Part shown: positions 6,804 to 7,965 of the stretch, one piece after another | Layout: each line of letters opens with the position of its first letter | How positions within the stretch are numbered: the stretch's first letter is position 1 | Source of the DNA: Promethearchaeota archaeon | GTDB taxonomy: Archaea > Asgardarchaeota > Lokiarchaeia > Sigynarchaeales > SOKP01 | Direction of reading: 5' to 3' | Assembly: GCA_019894875.1 (NCBI GenBank) | Contig: JAGXNR010000121.1 | Location: 1-7,965, forward strand | DNA: 7,965 bases | The notes under the pieces: model-generated | Database searches by the model: none | Told to the model about the DNA's origin: nothing | Seen by the model: only the letters and a program-made list of their open reading frames with translations | Position numbers and translations under genes: made by a program

Positions 6804-7965
6804 TTAGTGAAATTCAAGTGAGTATAGAATATCTTTGAGTTTTTCAGTAAGGTTATTAGCAGCAGCAGAGATACTAACGCGTATCCATTTTTCATCTTTA
6901 ATAACAGATAAATACATCATTTTATTCTTAAAAATTCCTACAATTTTCAATTCAATTGTAGTCTCATAAGCAGGTGTTCCGTCTTTCAGTTTAGTCAGTT
7001 CATTAGAAATTATTTCAATTTCATTTGCAATCATCTTTAAGGGTCTTACTAGCTTTTTAGGAAGTTCTTCCAAACGTCTATTAGGAGATACTTTAGATAC
7101 TGTTATTTCAAGATTAATATCTGCATATGAAGCAGTAAAGATCGCTTTTGATATTGGATTTGGGTTAACTTCTATAAAATAATCGGGATAAGCTACAGTA
7201 AAAGCAGGTGAATCGTTTTGAAAAATTTTCTTGTTAACCTTTTGAGGTTCTAGAACACCATCAAATAATTTTAAAGTATCTTCATAGATCCTTTCAAAGC
7301 GAGATTTTATCAATGGTATATATTCTGGATGAGTTATCACAAAAAAAATATTATTCTCAATTGCTTTTATCACCATTTCAGCCATGACTTCAGGATCCAT
7401 TCCCAGTTCTATTAATTTCAATTGATTTTCGGATTCGGATCCTGGAGATTCAGTCATCGCTGGTGGTGGTTGCCAAAGTCCTTCTCGGTTTTCACTGAGA
7501 GTTACACTATTTTCTGCTATATTTGAACGAACATGAGCAGGACATATTACAGAAACACTCACATTTGTATTGAAGCATTCTAATGCTAATCTTTCACTTA
7601 ATGCTATTAAAGCTGACTTGGAAGCACTATATGGTCCACCATCCCCGGGAGTTAATCCTGCCAATGAAGAAGTATTAACAATATGACATGGTTCTTTACT
7701 AGTTAACATTCGATTCAAAAAATATTGAATCCCATAGATTACACCAAATAAATTAACACCAAGTATCCAATTCCAGTCTTCTTTGGTTAAAAAGCGTAAA
7801 GGCCCGCCGGTCCCAATCCCTGCATTATTACAGAGGATATCTACATGTCCATAACGCTCATAAGAAGCATCTGCAAGATGAGCAACCTGTTCAGGATCGC
7901 TAACATCAGTTATCACTGTCAATACCTCAATATTTTTATCACTGAATTCTTTAGCGACTTTATCG
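6804..7965 (-). CDS. Short-chain dehydrogenase/reductase with extra C-terminal domain (partial, N-terminus beyond right edge)
   Basis: An NAD(P)-dependent oxidoreductase of the classical SDR family. The frame is open to the right edge, giving 386 visible residues beginning DKVAKEFSDKNIEV; the N-terminal strand and the TGxxxGxG cofactor loop lie outside. Visible landmarks, numbered from the first full codon at the edge: D20 (DVSD, adenine pocket), NNAG at 46-49, N71, S99 (NTSSLAG), Y112 and K116 (YSASK), so the Asn-Ser-Tyr-Lys tetrad is complete. CPAHVRSNI follows at the usual PG-motif place. The SDR part ends near residue 235. A further ~135 residues (about 250-386) form an alpha-beta domain starting SPAFTVAYPDYF and containing TPAYETTIEL and MMYLSVIKDEKWIRV, reminiscent of PsbP/DUF1795-like folds; that likeness is by eye. 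The substrate is unknown. The stop at 6804 is followed by a T-tract. Confidence 0.88.
   Translation of the reverse strand, partial: DKVAKEFSDKNIEVLTVITDVSDPEQVAHLADASYERYGHVDILCNNAGIGTGGPLRFLTKEDWNWILGVNLFGVIYGIQYFLNRMLTSKEPCHIVNTSSLAGLTPGDGGPYSASKSALIALSERLALECFNTNVSVSVICPAHVRSNIAENSVTLSENREGLWQPPPAMTESPGSESENQLKLIELGMDPEVMAEMVIKAIENNIFFVITHPEYIPLIKSRFERIYEDTLKLFDGVLEPQKVNKKIFQNDSPAFTVAYPDYFIEVNPNPISKAIFTASYADINLEITVSKVSPNRRLEELPKKLVRPLKMIANEIEIISNELTKLKDGTPAYETTIELKIVGIFKNKMMYLSVIKDEKWIRVSISAAANNLTEKLKDILYSLEFH

Overview
The window looks like an AT-rich, archaeal-type chromosome segment carrying one gene of clearly different base composition. The archaeal assignment rests on three things. 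Two genes are preceded by GGTGA Shine-Dalgarno motifs. AT-rich TATA-like boxes and poly-T tracts flank the genes. The gene content includes a DUF166 protein, an AsnC/Lrp-type regulator with two helix-turn-helix units, and small flavodoxin-fold proteins. An Asgard (Lokiarchaeia-like) or methanogen-like source would fit, but the window alone cannot settle it.

Left part (1-2318): a catalase-peroxidase gene (katG, minus strand, cut by the left edge) is divergent from a PerR/Fur-family regulator on the plus strand. katG is roughly 50-60% G+C in most of its length, while the regulator, the intergenic region and all other genes are far more AT-rich. The katG-regulator gap holds inverted repeats and TATA-like boxes. 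This fits a peroxide-responsive divergon in which an acquired katG is governed by a regulator with host-like composition.

Middle part (2316-4490): all genes are on the minus strand. In transcription order they are a DUF166 protein, a small flavodoxin-fold protein, a decayed second copy of that flavodoxin gene, and a small beta-hairpin-repeat protein with a very acidic tail. The DUF166 and flavodoxin genes are close enough to be an operon.

Right part (4507-7965): a two-HTH Lrp/AsnC regulator lies next to a second, degenerate copy of itself. The degenerate copy keeps the last ~65 codons (frameshifted), the downstream hairpin and about 50 bp of promoter region, but has lost roughly 0.7 kb of coding sequence. 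Between the copies sits a small gene for a two-helix membrane protein. Both copies keep a 15-bp palindrome downstream of the regulator, which places it upstream of the membrane-protein gene in one case and of the DUF166 gene in the other. At the right edge is a short-chain dehydrogenase/reductase, cut at its N-terminus, with an extra C-terminal domain of about 135 residues.

I did not find a clearly new multi-gene system. The strongest observations are the composition-mismatched katG with its PerR-like partner, two independent duplication-and-decay events (flavodoxin and Lrp), the palindrome preserved in both Lrp flanks, and the SDR fusion.
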